A stretch of 64,000 bases of DNA from UBA1845 sp002338715 (GCA_035344155.1 DAORAL010000006.1:93195-157194), one strand, 5' to 3'. Shown: positions 34,081-44,379, counted from the first letter of the stretch. Numbers and translations: made by a program. The notes: a model not told the origin generated them from the sequence alone.

Positions 34081-36663
34081 ATGAATCGCACGCTCATCAC
34101 AGCCACAATCTACGTCTGCTTCCTCTTTTCGGGAGCAGCAGCTCTCATCTATGAAATCGTCTGGCAACGCATGCTCATGCTGGTCTTCGGCGTCAGCGCA
34201 TGGAGCATCACCGCGGTCCTGACGGCGTTCATGGCCGGGCTGGCGCTGGGAAGCTGGTTCGTTGGACGCATCGCCGACCGCAGTCGCAATCCGGTCCGCT
34301 CCTATGCGTTTATTGAATTCTCGATTGCGATCGGCGCGGTGGCTGTCTCATTTGCCATCGACCCCTTGATGTCGGTCTATGTTCAAATCGCCCACGCGAT
34401 CGAGCCGGGGTTTCTTGGTTCGCACCTAATCCGGTTTGTTCTTGCGTTTGTAATCTTCCTTGTTCCAAGCACATTGCTAGGTGCGACGATGCCTTTCATG
34501 TCGCGCATCGCGGCGATCTGGTGCGAATCCATCGGCAGTGCATTCGGGTGGATCTACGCGATCAACACGATGGGCTCGGTTGCAGGCGCCGCGCTCGCAG
34601 GCTTTTGGTTGATCCCAACCATCGGGATGCACAACACCGCGTACGTGGCGCTCACCGGAAATGTGACCGCGGGCCTGCTCGCGCTATTACTTTCATTCGG
34701 AACAAGTCTTCGCGCCCAACCGATGGCTAACGCGTTGCAACCACAAGCTTCCGACGACGACGTTCGCGATCCCAAGTCCGGACTCACGCTTCGACACCTT
34801 CATCTCGTGGCAGCGACGTTGGGCTTCCTCGGGTTGGGATACGAAGTCGCCTGGTCGCGGCTGCTTGCGGTTTACACACTCAACAGCGTGTACGTCTTTA
34901 CGATGTTGATGACGGTTTTTCTTGGCGGACTTGCCATTGGCGGAGGGATCGCAGCCATCATCGTTCGCCGGGCACGCGAGCACATCGCCACGATCCTCGG
35001 ATACGTTCAATTCGCCATGGCGATGACCGGACCGCTCGTGCTGCTGTTTACGAAGGTTGCGTCGGAATGGGCGGTTAATCTTCAGATGGGGATCGGTTCC
35101 CAAGTGTTCTGGCTGGAGTATGAAATCACCCTGGGATTTGTTTTCCTTCCGACGATCATCATGGGCATGTCACTCCCCCTGCTCATCGAGTTGATTCCCG
35201 ATGGCATGAAGCACCCTGGCGGATCGGTCGGACGCGCCTACGCGATGAACGCGTGGGGAACGGTCATCGGTACGGCGCTGACCGGTTTGCTTTTTATCCC
35301 GTGGTTTGGCATTCGGGCGAGTTTGATCCTGCTTTCTGTCGGCAACTTCATTCTGGCGTGCGTCATCATGCCGAAACCCGAACACGCTCCGACATACCGG
35401 CGACAATTGATTCCCATCGCGGCGATTGTGTTCATCCTGGCCAGCACCTTCGTACCGCAAAACACGCAATTCCATCGCCAACTGCGCGACCCGATGGATG
35501 CGGTCGTTTATTACAAGGAAGGTCAGTCAGCCGTCGTTCATATCGAGATGTCTGAGTACGCTCACAAAATTGAACGCACGCTGTTCGTCGACAGCCTGTC
35601 GGTGGCTGGTACCGCACAACATCTGGTGACCGACCAGAAGATGCTGGCCCACCTGCCGCTTCTTCTTCACCCCAATCCGAAACGCGCCATCAGCGTCGGG
35701 TTCGGAACCGGTGGGACGAGCTATTCGATGAAGCAGCACGGCATCGAAACGCACTGCGTCGAGATCGATAAAGCAGTCCCAGCCGCCTCGCGGTTCTTCT
35801 TCGAACAGAATCATGGAGCCGTCGGATTGGAGCAGGGCATTGGCGGATTCAGCAAGTTTCGGCTTATCCTTGACGACGCCCGCAGTTGGTTTCACCTCGC
35901 AACCGAACCATACGACGTCATTGTCGACGACCTCACGAGTCTGCAATACAAAAACAACGGCAACCTCTACACGGTTGAATGCTTCGAGTTGATCAAGAAG
36001 AACCTCACGCCCGATGGCGTCGCCTGCGCGTGGGTGCCGGTCGCGGGTATCGATGAGGCCTCGCTCAAGACGGTGATACAGTCGTTTCGCGAAGTCTTTC
36101 CCCACACGAGCGTCTGGTATTTCAGCAACGTGCTGAATTACTTCGTCGTCTTGATCGGCACGCCCGAACCCTTGAGTGTCGACATCAAGGATTGGCGTTC
36201 GCGCATGACCGTGCCCGACGTGTACTACGACCTTGAAGAAGTCGGGCTGACGAATCCATACGACCTTGCCGCGTCGGTCCTGCTTACCGAAGAGGAAGTC
36301 GCGCGTTTCGTCGGCGACGCCCCGCTTCACACAGACGACAAACCGATTCTCGACTATCAGGTGCACGCGAGTTTCTACAAGGAGACGCTGTCACACAATC
36401 TGCGTGCGATGCTCAACAGCCAATCGACACCACGAACCGATTGGACGAAACGAGGCGATCCTGAAATCGACGCCGAATACGAGTTGATCTGGGAGCGTTG
36501 GCGCGATTCCAGGCCCTTGGTCGTCAGGGCGCACAGCTTTACCCACGACCTCGATCACCAAAGCGCCAGTGAGTTGTACCTTGAGGCGGCCAACATGGTT
36601 CCGGAAAGCGTCAACATCGCAAGGTTCGCGGGCGTGAAAGCCATGGACCCCAATGCGGATTAG
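34081..36663 (+). CDS. fused MFS-like membrane / spermidine-synthase-like protein
   Basis: 860 residues. The N-terminal half (about 1-445) is polytopic, with the hallmark SGAAALIYEIVWQRML and LTAFMAGLALGSWFVGRIAD near the start and a repeat of that unit at about 240-330 (LGFLGLGYEVAWSRLL). The C-terminal half (about 470-800) is a Rossmann methyltransferase fold of the spermidine-synthase type, with ISVGFGTGGTSYSMKQHG (near 540), CVEIDKAV, LDDARSW and YDVIVDD. Such fusions are widespread but their substrate is not settled; a role in polyamine or another aminopropyl-like transfer linked to transport is only inferred. The last 60 residues are helical. The stop overlaps the convergent PhyH gene by 4 nt. 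There is no clear Shine-Dalgarno sequence before the ATG. Confidence 0.9.
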   Translation: MNRTLITATIYVCFLFSGAAALIYEIVWQRMLMLVFGVSAWSITAVLTAFMAGLALGSWFVGRIADRSRNPVRSYAFIEFSIAIGAVAVSFAIDPLMSVYVQIAHAIEPGFLGSHLIRFVLAFVIFLVPSTLLGATMPFMSRIAAIWCESIGSAFGWIYAINTMGSVAGAALAGFWLIPTIGMHNTAYVALTGNVTAGLLALLLSFGTSLRAQPMANALQPQASDDDVRDPKSGLTLRHLHLVAATLGFLGLGYEVAWSRLLAVYTLNSVYVFTMLMTVFLGGLAIGGGIAAIIVRRAREHIATILGYVQFAMAMTGPLVLLFTKVASEWAVNLQMGIGSQVFWLEYEITLGFVFLPTIIMGMSLPLLIELIPDGMKHPGGSVGRAYAMNAWGTVIGTALTGLLFIPWFGIRASLILLSVGNFILACVIMPKPEHAPTYRRQLIPIAAIVFILASTFVPQNTQFHRQLRDPMDAVVYYKEGQSAVVHIEMSEYAHKIERTLFVDSLSVAGTAQHLVTDQKMLAHLPLLLHPNPKRAISVGFGTGGTSYSMKQHGIETHCVEIDKAVPAASRFFFEQNHGAVGLEQGIGGFSKFRLILDDARSWFHLATEPYDVIVDDLTSLQYKNNGNLYTVECFELIKKNLTPDGVACAWVPVAGIDEASLKTVIQSFREVFPHTSVWYFSNVLNYFVVLIGTPEPLSVDIKDWRSRMTVPDVYYDLEEVGLTNPYDLAASVLLTEEEVARFVGDAPLHTDDKPILDYQVHASFYKETLSHNLRAMLNSQSTPRTDWTKRGDPEIDAEYELIWERWRDSRPLVVRAHSFTHDLDHQSASELYLEAANMVPESVNIARFAGVKAMDPNAD

Positions 36664-37373
36664 CCGATCGGCGCCCACTGCAATCCATGTGGAAGCGTCA
36701 TGGGACCAAAGAGAAAGTGCAACACGCGCCGCGGAACGGTTGACGTTGATTTCGATGATGCGTGCAGGATCAACGGACGCATCGCCAGAACGCCGCCTTT
36801 CGGAACGATGCAGGACACTTCTTCACTTTCATGACGCTGCCGCTCAATTTCCGCATCAGTCAGCGTTCCGAAACGATGCGACCCGGGAATCACACGAAGC
36901 GGTCCGTTCGTCTCCAGCGAATCGTTGAGGTGGAGTCGCACGGCCAGCATCTTCGCGAGCAATTCGTCGGGACCGTAGACAAAAGTCATGCCTTCCTTGG
37001 TGGACCATCCCGTCAACTCCGGCGAATCGACGCGAGACGCCACCGGGACGCTGCAATCCTGATGCCACGTCACCAGCCAATTGCTTGTCGGAGATTTATC
37101 AAAGTACGTACATTGCACCAATGTCAGGTGATCGATTGAGTCAATTGCGCGGTCGAGCTTGGATTGAATTTCCATTCCAACCTGGCGACACCAACCGTGA
37201 TCGAGAAGTCGACGCGAACCGGCGGACGATTTCTGCAATCCATGGCAACGGAATGCCAAGTCGTCGCACGTATCGGAGTCGATCACATCGACGACAATCT
37301 TGTATCCCTGCTCGTCTATCAACATATCGATTGCACCCTTGCAGCAAACAAACCGATGGGCCGCCCCTATCAT
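36660..37373 (-). CDS. phytanoyl-CoA dioxygenase (PhyH) family protein
   Basis: 237-residue Fe(II)/2-oxoglutarate oxygenase. The facial triad is visible: WHQD (His104, Asp106) and the distal LILHAS (His204), with the 2-oxoglutarate-binding Arg in PRRVLHF (215-216). GPLRVIPGSHRFG is the typical PhyH signature. The ATG at 37373 overlaps the TGA of the upstream membrane-protein gene by one base (TGATG), so translation is coupled. MLIDEQGYKIVV at 37325 would give a more typical family N-terminus, so the exact start is uncertain. The substrate is unknown; bacterial members hydroxylate small molecules such as amino acids or natural products. At its 3' end it overlaps the convergent synthase-like gene by 4 nt. 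Confidence 0.87.
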   Translation of the reverse strand: MIGAAHRFVCCKGAIDMLIDEQGYKIVVDVIDSDTCDDLAFRCHGLQKSSAGSRRLLDHGWCRQVGMEIQSKLDRAIDSIDHLTLVQCTYFDKSPTSNWLVTWHQDCSVPVASRVDSPELTGWSTKEGMTFVYGPDELLAKMLAVRLHLNDSLETNGPLRVIPGSHRFGTLTDAEIERQRHESEEVSCIVPKGGVLAMRPLILHASSKSTSTVPRRVLHFLFGPMTLPHGLQWAPIG

Positions 37374-39034
37374 CACTGGCTGTCGGTTAGGCTTTCGACC
37401 CTGTCCGCAACGTCCTCAACACCGGGTTGGCGATCATCCGGACCCAGCAGCGACTGCTTGTTCCAGCTTATCAAGGCACCGACGACAAGCAACGCAAAGC
37501 CGGCGGCGATCACCGACGTCGCTGGTCCGTGCGGATGATGACGAACCCATTGGACCGCAAATGGAACGGTGCTCAACAATGCAATGACGGTTGCGACGGT
37601 TCGGTACATGGTCCACCGCATTGCAAAACCGGCCACCATCAGGACCACAACCATTGCGGCGATGTGGACTTTTGCGAAGAACACTTCGGCAGCCCAATGC
37701 GACTGCGCGGCGTATGCCCACCCGGTCACCGACAAGTAGGTGATGGGCACCAGGCGCCATGCCAAACTGCTTCGCCGCGCCACCACATGGATGAAGATAA
37801 GCGCCGACCAACCGGCAGACGCGAAGCAAACAAAATCGGATCTTGACCAAATCTCGGGGAGCAATTTTGAAATCACGATCTGCTGCAACACCAACCCCAC
37901 CGCGCAAAGTGCCCGCGAGTTTCGAAACCAAGCCGTCGCAAAGAGATACCACGCGGCGATGAGCAGCCCGATCCCCTGCCGGCCATTGTCGATCAGATTG
38001 GCAAGGATGTCAGAGGTGAAGCCGTGCCTCGCCATGTGCAGAAATGCACCGCGCGTCGCCGTCCAAAGCAGTGCGATCGCAGCCGCATGCCGCAACCATT
38101 CCCATCGAAGAAGGACGTGCCCTCGCCACCAGACGATTCCCGCCAACAAGAACGCGACAAAGAGCGGATCGACATACACCAGCAACGGCCCATCGAACAC
38201 GACCGCGTTCGAAAAACGATCGATCGACAGAACAATACCCAGAACAGGTAGCAGAAGAATCGCACCAAGCCACTCACGACGGGCGATGCACAAGCGAAAT
38301 CGAAGCGCCGCCATCGCCACCGCAGCCAGGACGGGGGTCACGTAAAACGCCCGAGCGTGACCGACGAACGCGTGGTTCATCGCCACAAGGTGAATCATCG
38401 ACGCCCCAGCCGCCGCCGCGACGAGTCCTCCGCGAACCCGAATGTCATTGGCCGGGTTCAATATCCAACTGCTGACGCACATCAGGCCCGCGACCAACCA
38501 CCAAAGTCCATATAGAAGGATTTCGCTGTGGCCGTCCGTCGCCATCGACGCGCGCAGCAACGGCTGTGCGACGGAGACAATCAGCAGAAACGTCACCGCA
38601 CAGAGAATCGTCGATCGGCCAAGCTTCCAACCGAACGTTTTCGCCACCGACAGAACTTCACCAATGGCGAGAGCGACCACCCCAAGCGCAAGCGCGAATC
38701 CCATGGTCGGGTTGGTTGCAGTCATCTCCATGGTCGCGACCAGCGGCCCGGTCCAGAAGATTGCGGCGATGATCAGGATCGAGGGTTGGTCTTCGGGGGC
38801 TTTGATGTTGTGTCGCAGTGCGATGAGGATCAACGTCACGAGCATTTCGTAGGCTTGAAGAACACCGAGCGTTGCCAGGATCAGCATCACATCACCGGCT
38901 GGCGGTTTGTGCTCCGGTACAAGCAGCATTCGCGCACCGCACGCAATGCAGGCGGCGCTGAGAACGTACGCAGGGTTGCGTTGAACCCACCATCGCAAGG
39001 TGGGCGAAGAGCATGCGCGCAGAGTGGGGGCCAT
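37373..39034 (-). CDS. large polytopic membrane protein (unknown)
   Basis: 553 residues with about 14 membrane helices spread over the entire length and short loops. No catalytic motif or family signature was recognised. GGAG lies 8 nt before the ATG. It is the first gene of a two-gene operon, and its stop codon overlaps the start of the PhyH dioxygenase gene by one base. The helical pattern resembles O-antigen-ligase or glycosyltransferase-C type membrane proteins only loosely, because the large periplasmic loop of those families is not obvious. The lipid-anchored propeller protein gene is divergent (339-nt spacer). The coupling suggests that the dioxygenase and this protein share a substrate (inference). 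Confidence 0.75.
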   Translation of the reverse strand: MAPTLRACSSPTLRWWVQRNPAYVLSAACIACGARMLLVPEHKPPAGDVMLILATLGVLQAYEMLVTLILIALRHNIKAPEDQPSILIIAAIFWTGPLVATMEMTATNPTMGFALALGVVALAIGEVLSVAKTFGWKLGRSTILCAVTFLLIVSVAQPLLRASMATDGHSEILLYGLWWLVAGLMCVSSWILNPANDIRVRGGLVAAAAGASMIHLVAMNHAFVGHARAFYVTPVLAAVAMAALRFRLCIARREWLGAILLLPVLGIVLSIDRFSNAVVFDGPLLVYVDPLFVAFLLAGIVWWRGHVLLRWEWLRHAAAIALLWTATRGAFLHMARHGFTSDILANLIDNGRQGIGLLIAAWYLFATAWFRNSRALCAVGLVLQQIVISKLLPEIWSRSDFVCFASAGWSALIFIHVVARRSSLAWRLVPITYLSVTGWAYAAQSHWAAEVFFAKVHIAAMVVVLMVAGFAMRWTMYRTVATVIALLSTVPFAVQWVRHHPHGPATSVIAAGFALLVVGALISWNKQSLLGPDDRQPGVEDVADRVESLTDSQ

Positions 39035-39373
39035 GGCGACATCTCCACGTTAAAACAGTGGTATGTGCGCGGTACGGTACCGCACGAATGTCAGAAGCGT
39101 CAGAAATCAGGATCCGGACAACAGGCGGTGATTTGCGCGGGAATGAATTAGGAATATGATGGCGATTGCAGATGGATTAATCGCGCAACGACTTCACCGA
39201 CTATAACTTTTATGGCCCGGGAATGATCCGAGTCAAGCGGTGACGATTGAATTTAATGATACAAATTGCACCCATGGGGCGGTTGGTGGATTCTGTTTGC
39301 GATTCAATGTCCTCTGGATTCTAATACGCACAGTCGTCGTAGAATCACACTTGGTCATGAAGGATTTTCAAAC
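39035..39373. other. divergent intergenic region
   Basis: This 339-base spacer lies between the divergent membrane-protein and propeller-lipoprotein genes. It should hold both promoters; no strong -35/-10 pair, hairpin or repeat was seen. Confidence 0.5.
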
Positions 39374-40474
39374 ATGGGCACTCAATCTTCGCACCGTCGT
39401 TTTGGAACGACATGCCGATCGGCCGCTGCATTCGTTGCAGCATTCCTGCTTCTTATGAACGTGGCATGTCAACCGCCCGCCGACAATGGAGGAAACAACG
39501 GCGGCTCGGACAATGGTGGTGGAGACAATGGCGGTGGAGACAACGGTGTAGGGGACAATGGAGGTTCCAACAATGGCGGCAACGCTGCTGCGATCGGTCA
39601 GCTCTCCGAAATCGTGCTCGACGCGGATGGAAGCCTGATCGGCGCGGATGTCGTCAATGATCAAATCGTTCGCGTCAATCGCACAACCGGCGCGGCGACA
39701 CTCATCTCCGGCAACGGCGCTGGCAGCGGTCCTGAATTGGACTCCCCCAACAAGGTGTTTCTTGATCAGGATGGAAGCCTGCTCGTCACCACCATTAAAC
39801 GATTGATCTTCCGCATCGACGCAGGCACTGGTAATCGAACGTTGCTGCTCGACGCCAGCGATCCGAACGACCCGTTCCCGGATTCCTTTTCCGGGATCGC
39901 CGCAACGGACGACGGTTCGGTTTACGTGACAAACTTTGTATCCGATCAATTCATCGCCCGGGTTGATTCGCAGGCAGGCGAACTTGTCACCGTCAATGCC
40001 GACAACGTCACCAACGGCGTCAATGACATCGTGCCGCTGGGCGGGAACAACGTTCTGGTCGTCGACACGTTTCGCCGGGCGGTCATCCAGGTCGCGCTAC
40101 CGGGCGGCGACGTGACCATCATCTCGAACGTCGACACCCAGGCAGGACCGGCCGACACCGAAGTTGGAACCGGTCCCGATTTCGGGCAGTCCCCACGCAC
40201 GCTTGCCATTGCGAGCGACGGTACGATCTACGAAGGCGACGAAGCCAACAGTTCATTCGGCCTCGGCGTTTCGGTTGTCTTTGCCATTGACCCGGATACG
40301 GGTGACCGAACCGTCGCGTCCGGTCCCGATGTTGGCGAAGGACCGGAGATTGGACGCCCCGTCGACCTGATCGTTGATGCAGAGGGGTTACTTGTCATGA
40401 TCGACGCCAACCACGCCGACTTGCTGGTCATCGATCCGCAAACTGGAGATCGATCGTTCCTCGGATCGAATTGA
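39374..40474 (+). CDS. lipoprotein with Gly/Asn/Asp linker and beta-propeller
   Basis: 366 residues from the ATG at 39374 (AAGGA about 10 nt upstream). The signal ends in the lipobox FLLLMNVAC, so the protein is lipid-anchored. It is followed by a low-complexity linker of about 35 residues built from GGDNGG/GGSDNGG units, then a six-bladed-propeller-like domain of the SMP-30/NHL or strictosidine-synthase type with repeated D..G.L....V.D.I.R....TG phrases (EIVLDADGSLIGADVV, VFLDQDGSLLVTTIK, IAATDDGSVYVTNFV, IVDAEGLLVMIDANH). The linker would hold the propeller away from the membrane. No catalytic residues can be assigned. It is transcribed alone; the next gene is 310 nt away. Confidence 0.83.
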   Translation: MGTQSSHRRFGTTCRSAAAFVAAFLLLMNVACQPPADNGGNNGGSDNGGGDNGGGDNGVGDNGGSNNGGNAAAIGQLSEIVLDADGSLIGADVVNDQIVRVNRTTGAATLISGNGAGSGPELDSPNKVFLDQDGSLLVTTIKRLIFRIDAGTGNRTLLLDASDPNDPFPDSFSGIAATDDGSVYVTNFVSDQFIARVDSQAGELVTVNADNVTNGVNDIVPLGGNNVLVVDTFRRAVIQVALPGGDVTIISNVDTQAGPADTEVGTGPDFGQSPRTLAIASDGTIYEGDEANSSFGLGVSVVFAIDPDTGDRTVASGPDVGEGPEIGRPVDLIVDAEGLLVMIDANHADLLVIDPQTGDRSFLGSN

Positions 40475-40784
40475 TTGACGAAGACGCATCCGGGTTGAAT
40501 TGGCGGTTTTCGCTGCAATTAAGCGGATTGAGTCGTACTTTGGCGCGAACGAACCGTTCATTGACTGTAGGCTTTGACGCAACCTAGCCGAAAGAAAAGG
40601 TGTGGCCCGGGTTACCGGCACACTTGAGGGGGTGGCATCACATCTGATTGACCGGTCCATTTCGCGCCCAGCCCCCGCAACGCCCGTGCCGACGTCGTAA
40701 ACCGGATTCAGACCATCATTGGCATCGATGGAATGCAGTCCGATTCGCGGCATTGATTGCACTTGACGCCGAGGAGTTGCCCCC
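40475..40784. other. intergenic region, nothing convincing
   Basis: This 310-base spacer shows no terminator-like hairpin with a T-run and no coding frame. The GAGGAG site 8 nt before 40785 is the only clear signal. Confidence 0.5.
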
Positions 40785-43145
40785 ATGATTCGCGCCCGAA
40801 GTATTGTGAATCGATTGCAAGCTGACCGACCGATCATTTTTCTGCCTGCGATCGCCTGCGTGTTCTGCGCTTCAGTGTCATTCGCCGAGACGCGATTTGT
40901 CGACGACGACGCACCGCTCGCAGGCAATGGTCAAACCTGGGCGACGGCCTACCGGTACTTGCAGGACGCGCTCGCCGATGCCGACACCAACCCGCTCATC
41001 ACCGAGATTCATGTGGCGGGTGGTATCTATCATCCCGACGACTCGGAAGGGTCATTCGCCATCATGGGCTCGCGCACCGAATCATTCGTGCTGCAGGATG
41101 AAGTCATGATCCTTGGCGGGTATCGCGGATTGGCCGGCGGAGGCGACCCGAATGATCGCCAGCCAAAAGTATTCGTCGCGACACTCAGCGGCGACTTAAG
41201 CGACGACGATGGCGCCAACTTCGCCAACAATGCAGAAAACAGTTTTCACGTCGTGCGCGCGAATTTCGGTGCTGACCCGACAGCCGTGATCGATGGATTT
41301 GAAATCACTGCCGGCAATGCCAACGGAAGCAATGCTTCAAGTCCCCCCAACGATGTCGGTGGCGGACTCTACAACACCGACGGCAATCCCAGGATCATCG
41401 GCTGCCGCTTCGTGAAAAACTCAGCCGACGCGGGTGGCGCGATTCGCACCGACGGTGGAACGATCGCCATCACGTCATGCGAATTCGTCCAAAACCGCGG
41501 CGTGTCCACGTGTGGCGGCGTCCATTTCCGCAATGGTGCAGCGAAACTCGTCAACGGACTGTTTGTCGGCAACACATCGTTCAGCGGCGGTGGTGCGATA
41601 CGCGTTGACCTGGGATCCCCTTTGATTGCAAACACGGTGATCAGTGGAAACTCGGTGACATCGATCCTTGGCGTCGCTGGCGCGGTTTACTTCTTTGGCG
41701 GCGATCCGACAATGATCAACTGCTCGATCAGCGGAAACTTCGCCGGTGAACTCGGCAGCGGCGGCGGATTGTTTTACAACGATGGCAATCCGGTCGTCCT
41801 CAACAGCATTATCTGGGGCAACCGCGATGCCGGCGGATTCGATGAGTCGGCGCAAGTGACCGATTCATTCGGAGGCACGACCATTCGCTACACCTGCATC
41901 CAGGACGACAACCCGAACGACGCATCGATACCCTTCGGCGGGCTGGCCAACCACAACATCGACGACGATCCAAATTTTATCGTCGATCCCAACCCCGGAC
42001 CGGACGGCTTGTTCAATGGCGTCAATGACAACTATGGCAACCTGCAATTGGGCGTTGGTTCGACGTGCATCGATGCGGGAAGCAACGGCGCTGTGCCGCC
42101 CGACTCACCCGACTTGAACACCAACGGCAATGCCAACGAGGCGCTGCCCTTTGACTTTCTGGAACACCCGCGATTTGCCGACGTTGTTTCGGTCGTAGAT
42201 ACCGGAACGGGCGTACGTCCCATCGTTGACATGGGCGCCTTCGAAGCCGAAATCTTCCCGCGGGTCATCGACGACCTCGTCGTGCTTTACGATTTTCGTG
42301 ATGGCGACGGTACGCGGATTCTCGACGTATCCAGCACGGGCATTCCCACCGACGTCTTCATCCAGGATGGCGGCGCGGTCACCTGGTTGACCGAGTCGCT
42401 ATCGGTCGATTCCAACACCATCGCCTCATCGATCGGACCGGCCAAGCGGATCATCGACGAATGCCGATCGTCTCGGGCGATTACCATCGAAGCATGGATC
42501 GAGCTTGACAACTTGTCGCAACCCGGACCGGCTCGAATCGCGACGATCTCGGTCGATACGGATGAGCGCAACGTCTCATTCATGCAGGACGACACCGCGT
42601 ACAGCACCCGATTGCGCACCACCACGACCGACAATCAAGGCACCCCACCGACGAGCACAACCGCAAACGCCACGTCAAACGGAATGGTTCATCTGGTCTT
42701 CACCCGTCGTTCCAACGGCGAAACCAAAATCTACGTGAACGAAGCCGAGCGTGCATCGGACACGGTCGGCGGCAACTTCAACAACTGGGACGAAAGCTAT
42801 CGGTTTGCATTGTTTAATGAGTTCACGCTCGACCGCTCGTGGCTTGGCGAAGTGCATTTGTTGGCCGTCTATTCGAAAGCTTTGTCGGCGCTGGAAGTGT
42901 CGCAGAATTTCATCGTCGGACCGTTTGACGAAGGTCGCGGGCGCATTGGCGATCTCGACAAGGACCGCGACGTGGACCAGACCGATTTTGAAATGCTCGA
43001 AACGTGCATCGCGGGTCCTGGTTCGAGCACACTGATGCCGGGTTGCACAAGCTATCAATTCGACGATGCCGATCTTGATAACGACGGTGATGTCGACCTG
43101 CGTGATTATCGAATCCTGACGAACGCGTACACCGGTCCGCTATAA
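40785..43145 (+). CDS. secreted parallel beta-helix protein with LamG-like domain and dockerin-like tag
   Basis: 786 residues. Signal peptide (about 1-36, ends SVSFAETRFVDDDA), then a right-handed beta-helix of the polymorphic-outer-membrane or choice-of-anchor type (about 37-430): GQTWATAYRYLQDAL, ITEIHVAGGIYHP, GGGLYNTDGNPRIIGC, GGAIRTDGGTIAIT, GGGLFYNDGNPVVLN and SIIWGN. About 490-715 is a LamG/concanavalin-like domain (ITIEAWIELDNLSQPG, GMVHLVFTRRSNGETKIYVN). The tag is GDLDKDRDVDQTDF, CIAGP, C, DDADLDNDGDVDLRDY, TGPL. GAGGAG lies 8 nt before the ATG. Beta-helix proteins bind or cleave polysaccharides; here surface display or substrate binding is the safer inference. It is convergent with the flippase-like gene (13 nt between stops). 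Confidence 0.9.
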   Translation: MIRARSIVNRLQADRPIIFLPAIACVFCASVSFAETRFVDDDAPLAGNGQTWATAYRYLQDALADADTNPLITEIHVAGGIYHPDDSEGSFAIMGSRTESFVLQDEVMILGGYRGLAGGGDPNDRQPKVFVATLSGDLSDDDGANFANNAENSFHVVRANFGADPTAVIDGFEITAGNANGSNASSPPNDVGGGLYNTDGNPRIIGCRFVKNSADAGGAIRTDGGTIAITSCEFVQNRGVSTCGGVHFRNGAAKLVNGLFVGNTSFSGGGAIRVDLGSPLIANTVISGNSVTSILGVAGAVYFFGGDPTMINCSISGNFAGELGSGGGLFYNDGNPVVLNSIIWGNRDAGGFDESAQVTDSFGGTTIRYTCIQDDNPNDASIPFGGLANHNIDDDPNFIVDPNPGPDGLFNGVNDNYGNLQLGVGSTCIDAGSNGAVPPDSPDLNTNGNANEALPFDFLEHPRFADVVSVVDTGTGVRPIVDMGAFEAEIFPRVIDDLVVLYDFRDGDGTRILDVSSTGIPTDVFIQDGGAVTWLTESLSVDSNTIASSIGPAKRIIDECRSSRAITIEAWIELDNLSQPGPARIATISVDTDERNVSFMQDDTAYSTRLRTTTTDNQGTPPTSTTANATSNGMVHLVFTRRSNGETKIYVNEAERASDTVGGNFNNWDESYRFALFNEFTLDRSWLGEVHLLAVYSKALSALEVSQNFIVGPFDEGRGRIGDLDKDRDVDQTDFEMLETCIAGPGSSTLMPGCTSYQFDDADLDNDGDVDLRDYRILTNAYTGPL

Positions 43146-43158
43146 TCCAATGGCCCAG

Positions 43159-44379
43159 CTATTTCGCAACGGTTGAATTCGGTTCGGCCAACGGAGGATC
43201 TGCGCCGTCCAGTGGAAGTTCAGGGTTGGCGATGAGCGCCTCGCCCTTCTTTCGCCACCCGCCGATCATGGTGACAGCCACTCCGGGCAGCGACCAGAGC
43301 AATTGCAGCAATCGCACCCAGATCGCAAGGCACAGCAGTTGCGAGAGCGTGCCATGCGTCCCGAGAAACAGCGTCTTGTAAGTCAGTTCCATCGTGCCAA
43401 GACCTTGTGCGCTGATGGGAATCGCGGCCACCACGTGCCCGGTGGCGATGAATGAGAAGTAATCCCAAACCTTATCGCCCGAGAAATCCATGTGCAGCGC
43501 CCGGGCACACGACACGAATGCCCCAATCGCAAACGTTTGCAGAACGGCTGCGAGTCCGATTGCGCCAAACACCATCCCGCGATGTTCCGTCAATCGGCAG
43601 GTCGCTTCAAACATCCGCCTGAAGTGATCCGCCCAGGGCAACTTGGCCATCAGTCTTGTCGGCGCCAGGGCTCGCATCCAGTTGGCTGAAAACACCGCCA
43701 GCGCAACAAGAATCAACGAGCAGATCAAAAACGCAACCGTTCCAATCCGCCGCACGACCGGATCGTTGGACAATCCCAACCCAGCCACGCTCATCACGAG
43801 TAGCAATCCCACCAAACCGACAGCCCGATCGAGCAGGATGGTTGCAACGGCTTCGGTCTTGTGCGTTTCGGTATGCGACGCAGCACAATAGATCTTGAAA
43901 ACGTCGCCGCTGGTCGTTCCGATCATGAAGACATAGTTGAGAAAGTTTCCGCCGAACGAAATCTTGATGCACTCTATCAGCGGGATGTGAATGTCCTGCG
44001 CCCGCAGCATGATCCACAAGCGCCACCCCTGAAGCGGCGTCACCGGCGCGAAGATAACAATCGCCAGCAGGACGAAGACCTTGTCCGTCTCGCGAAACGC
44101 CGTCAGCAAACCGCGTTCGATCAGATCCTGACCGCCTTCATCTTTGGCGATTCGACTACGCGGGATGGATGCCTCCGTTCCATCGGCGCGTTTGACGATC
44201 ACGTCGTTGGTTCGTTCGGTAATTAATCGCCCCACTTCGATCGCCGAATCGGGATCGTTGGAAACGTGGAACGAAACGCGGTCATGGATCGCCACCCCCC
44301 GAATCGCCAGTGCCACAAACACGGCGCACAACAGCAAGCGCAAGAACAAGGTCAGGCGTTTGCGAAGTGAGGTGATCAT
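43159..44379 (-). CDS. flippase-like / lysylphosphatidylglycerol-synthase TM-region protein (UPF0104)
   Basis: 406-residue integral membrane protein with about eight helices and the UPF0104/LPG-synthase-TM pattern: GWRLWIMLRAQDIHIPLIECIKI is followed by FGGNFLNYVFMIGTTSGDVFKIY and later PISAQGLGTMELTYKTLFLG. A luminal segment with FHVSNDPDSAIEVGRLI lies between the first two helices. Family members move lipids (LPG, mannosylated or glycolipids) across membranes or support transferases. It is last in a three-gene minus-strand operon after the DUF971 gene (gap 34 nt) and the alpha/beta hydrolase gene. The substrate is not known. Confidence 0.85.
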   Translation of the reverse strand: MITSLRKRLTLFLRLLLCAVFVALAIRGVAIHDRVSFHVSNDPDSAIEVGRLITERTNDVIVKRADGTEASIPRSRIAKDEGGQDLIERGLLTAFRETDKVFVLLAIVIFAPVTPLQGWRLWIMLRAQDIHIPLIECIKISFGGNFLNYVFMIGTTSGDVFKIYCAASHTETHKTEAVATILLDRAVGLVGLLLVMSVAGLGLSNDPVVRRIGTVAFLICSLILVALAVFSANWMRALAPTRLMAKLPWADHFRRMFEATCRLTEHRGMVFGAIGLAAVLQTFAIGAFVSCARALHMDFSGDKVWDYFSFIATGHVVAAIPISAQGLGTMELTYKTLFLGTHGTLSQLLCLAIWVRLLQLLWSLPGVAVTMIGGWRKKGEALIANPELPLDGADPPLAEPNSTVAK

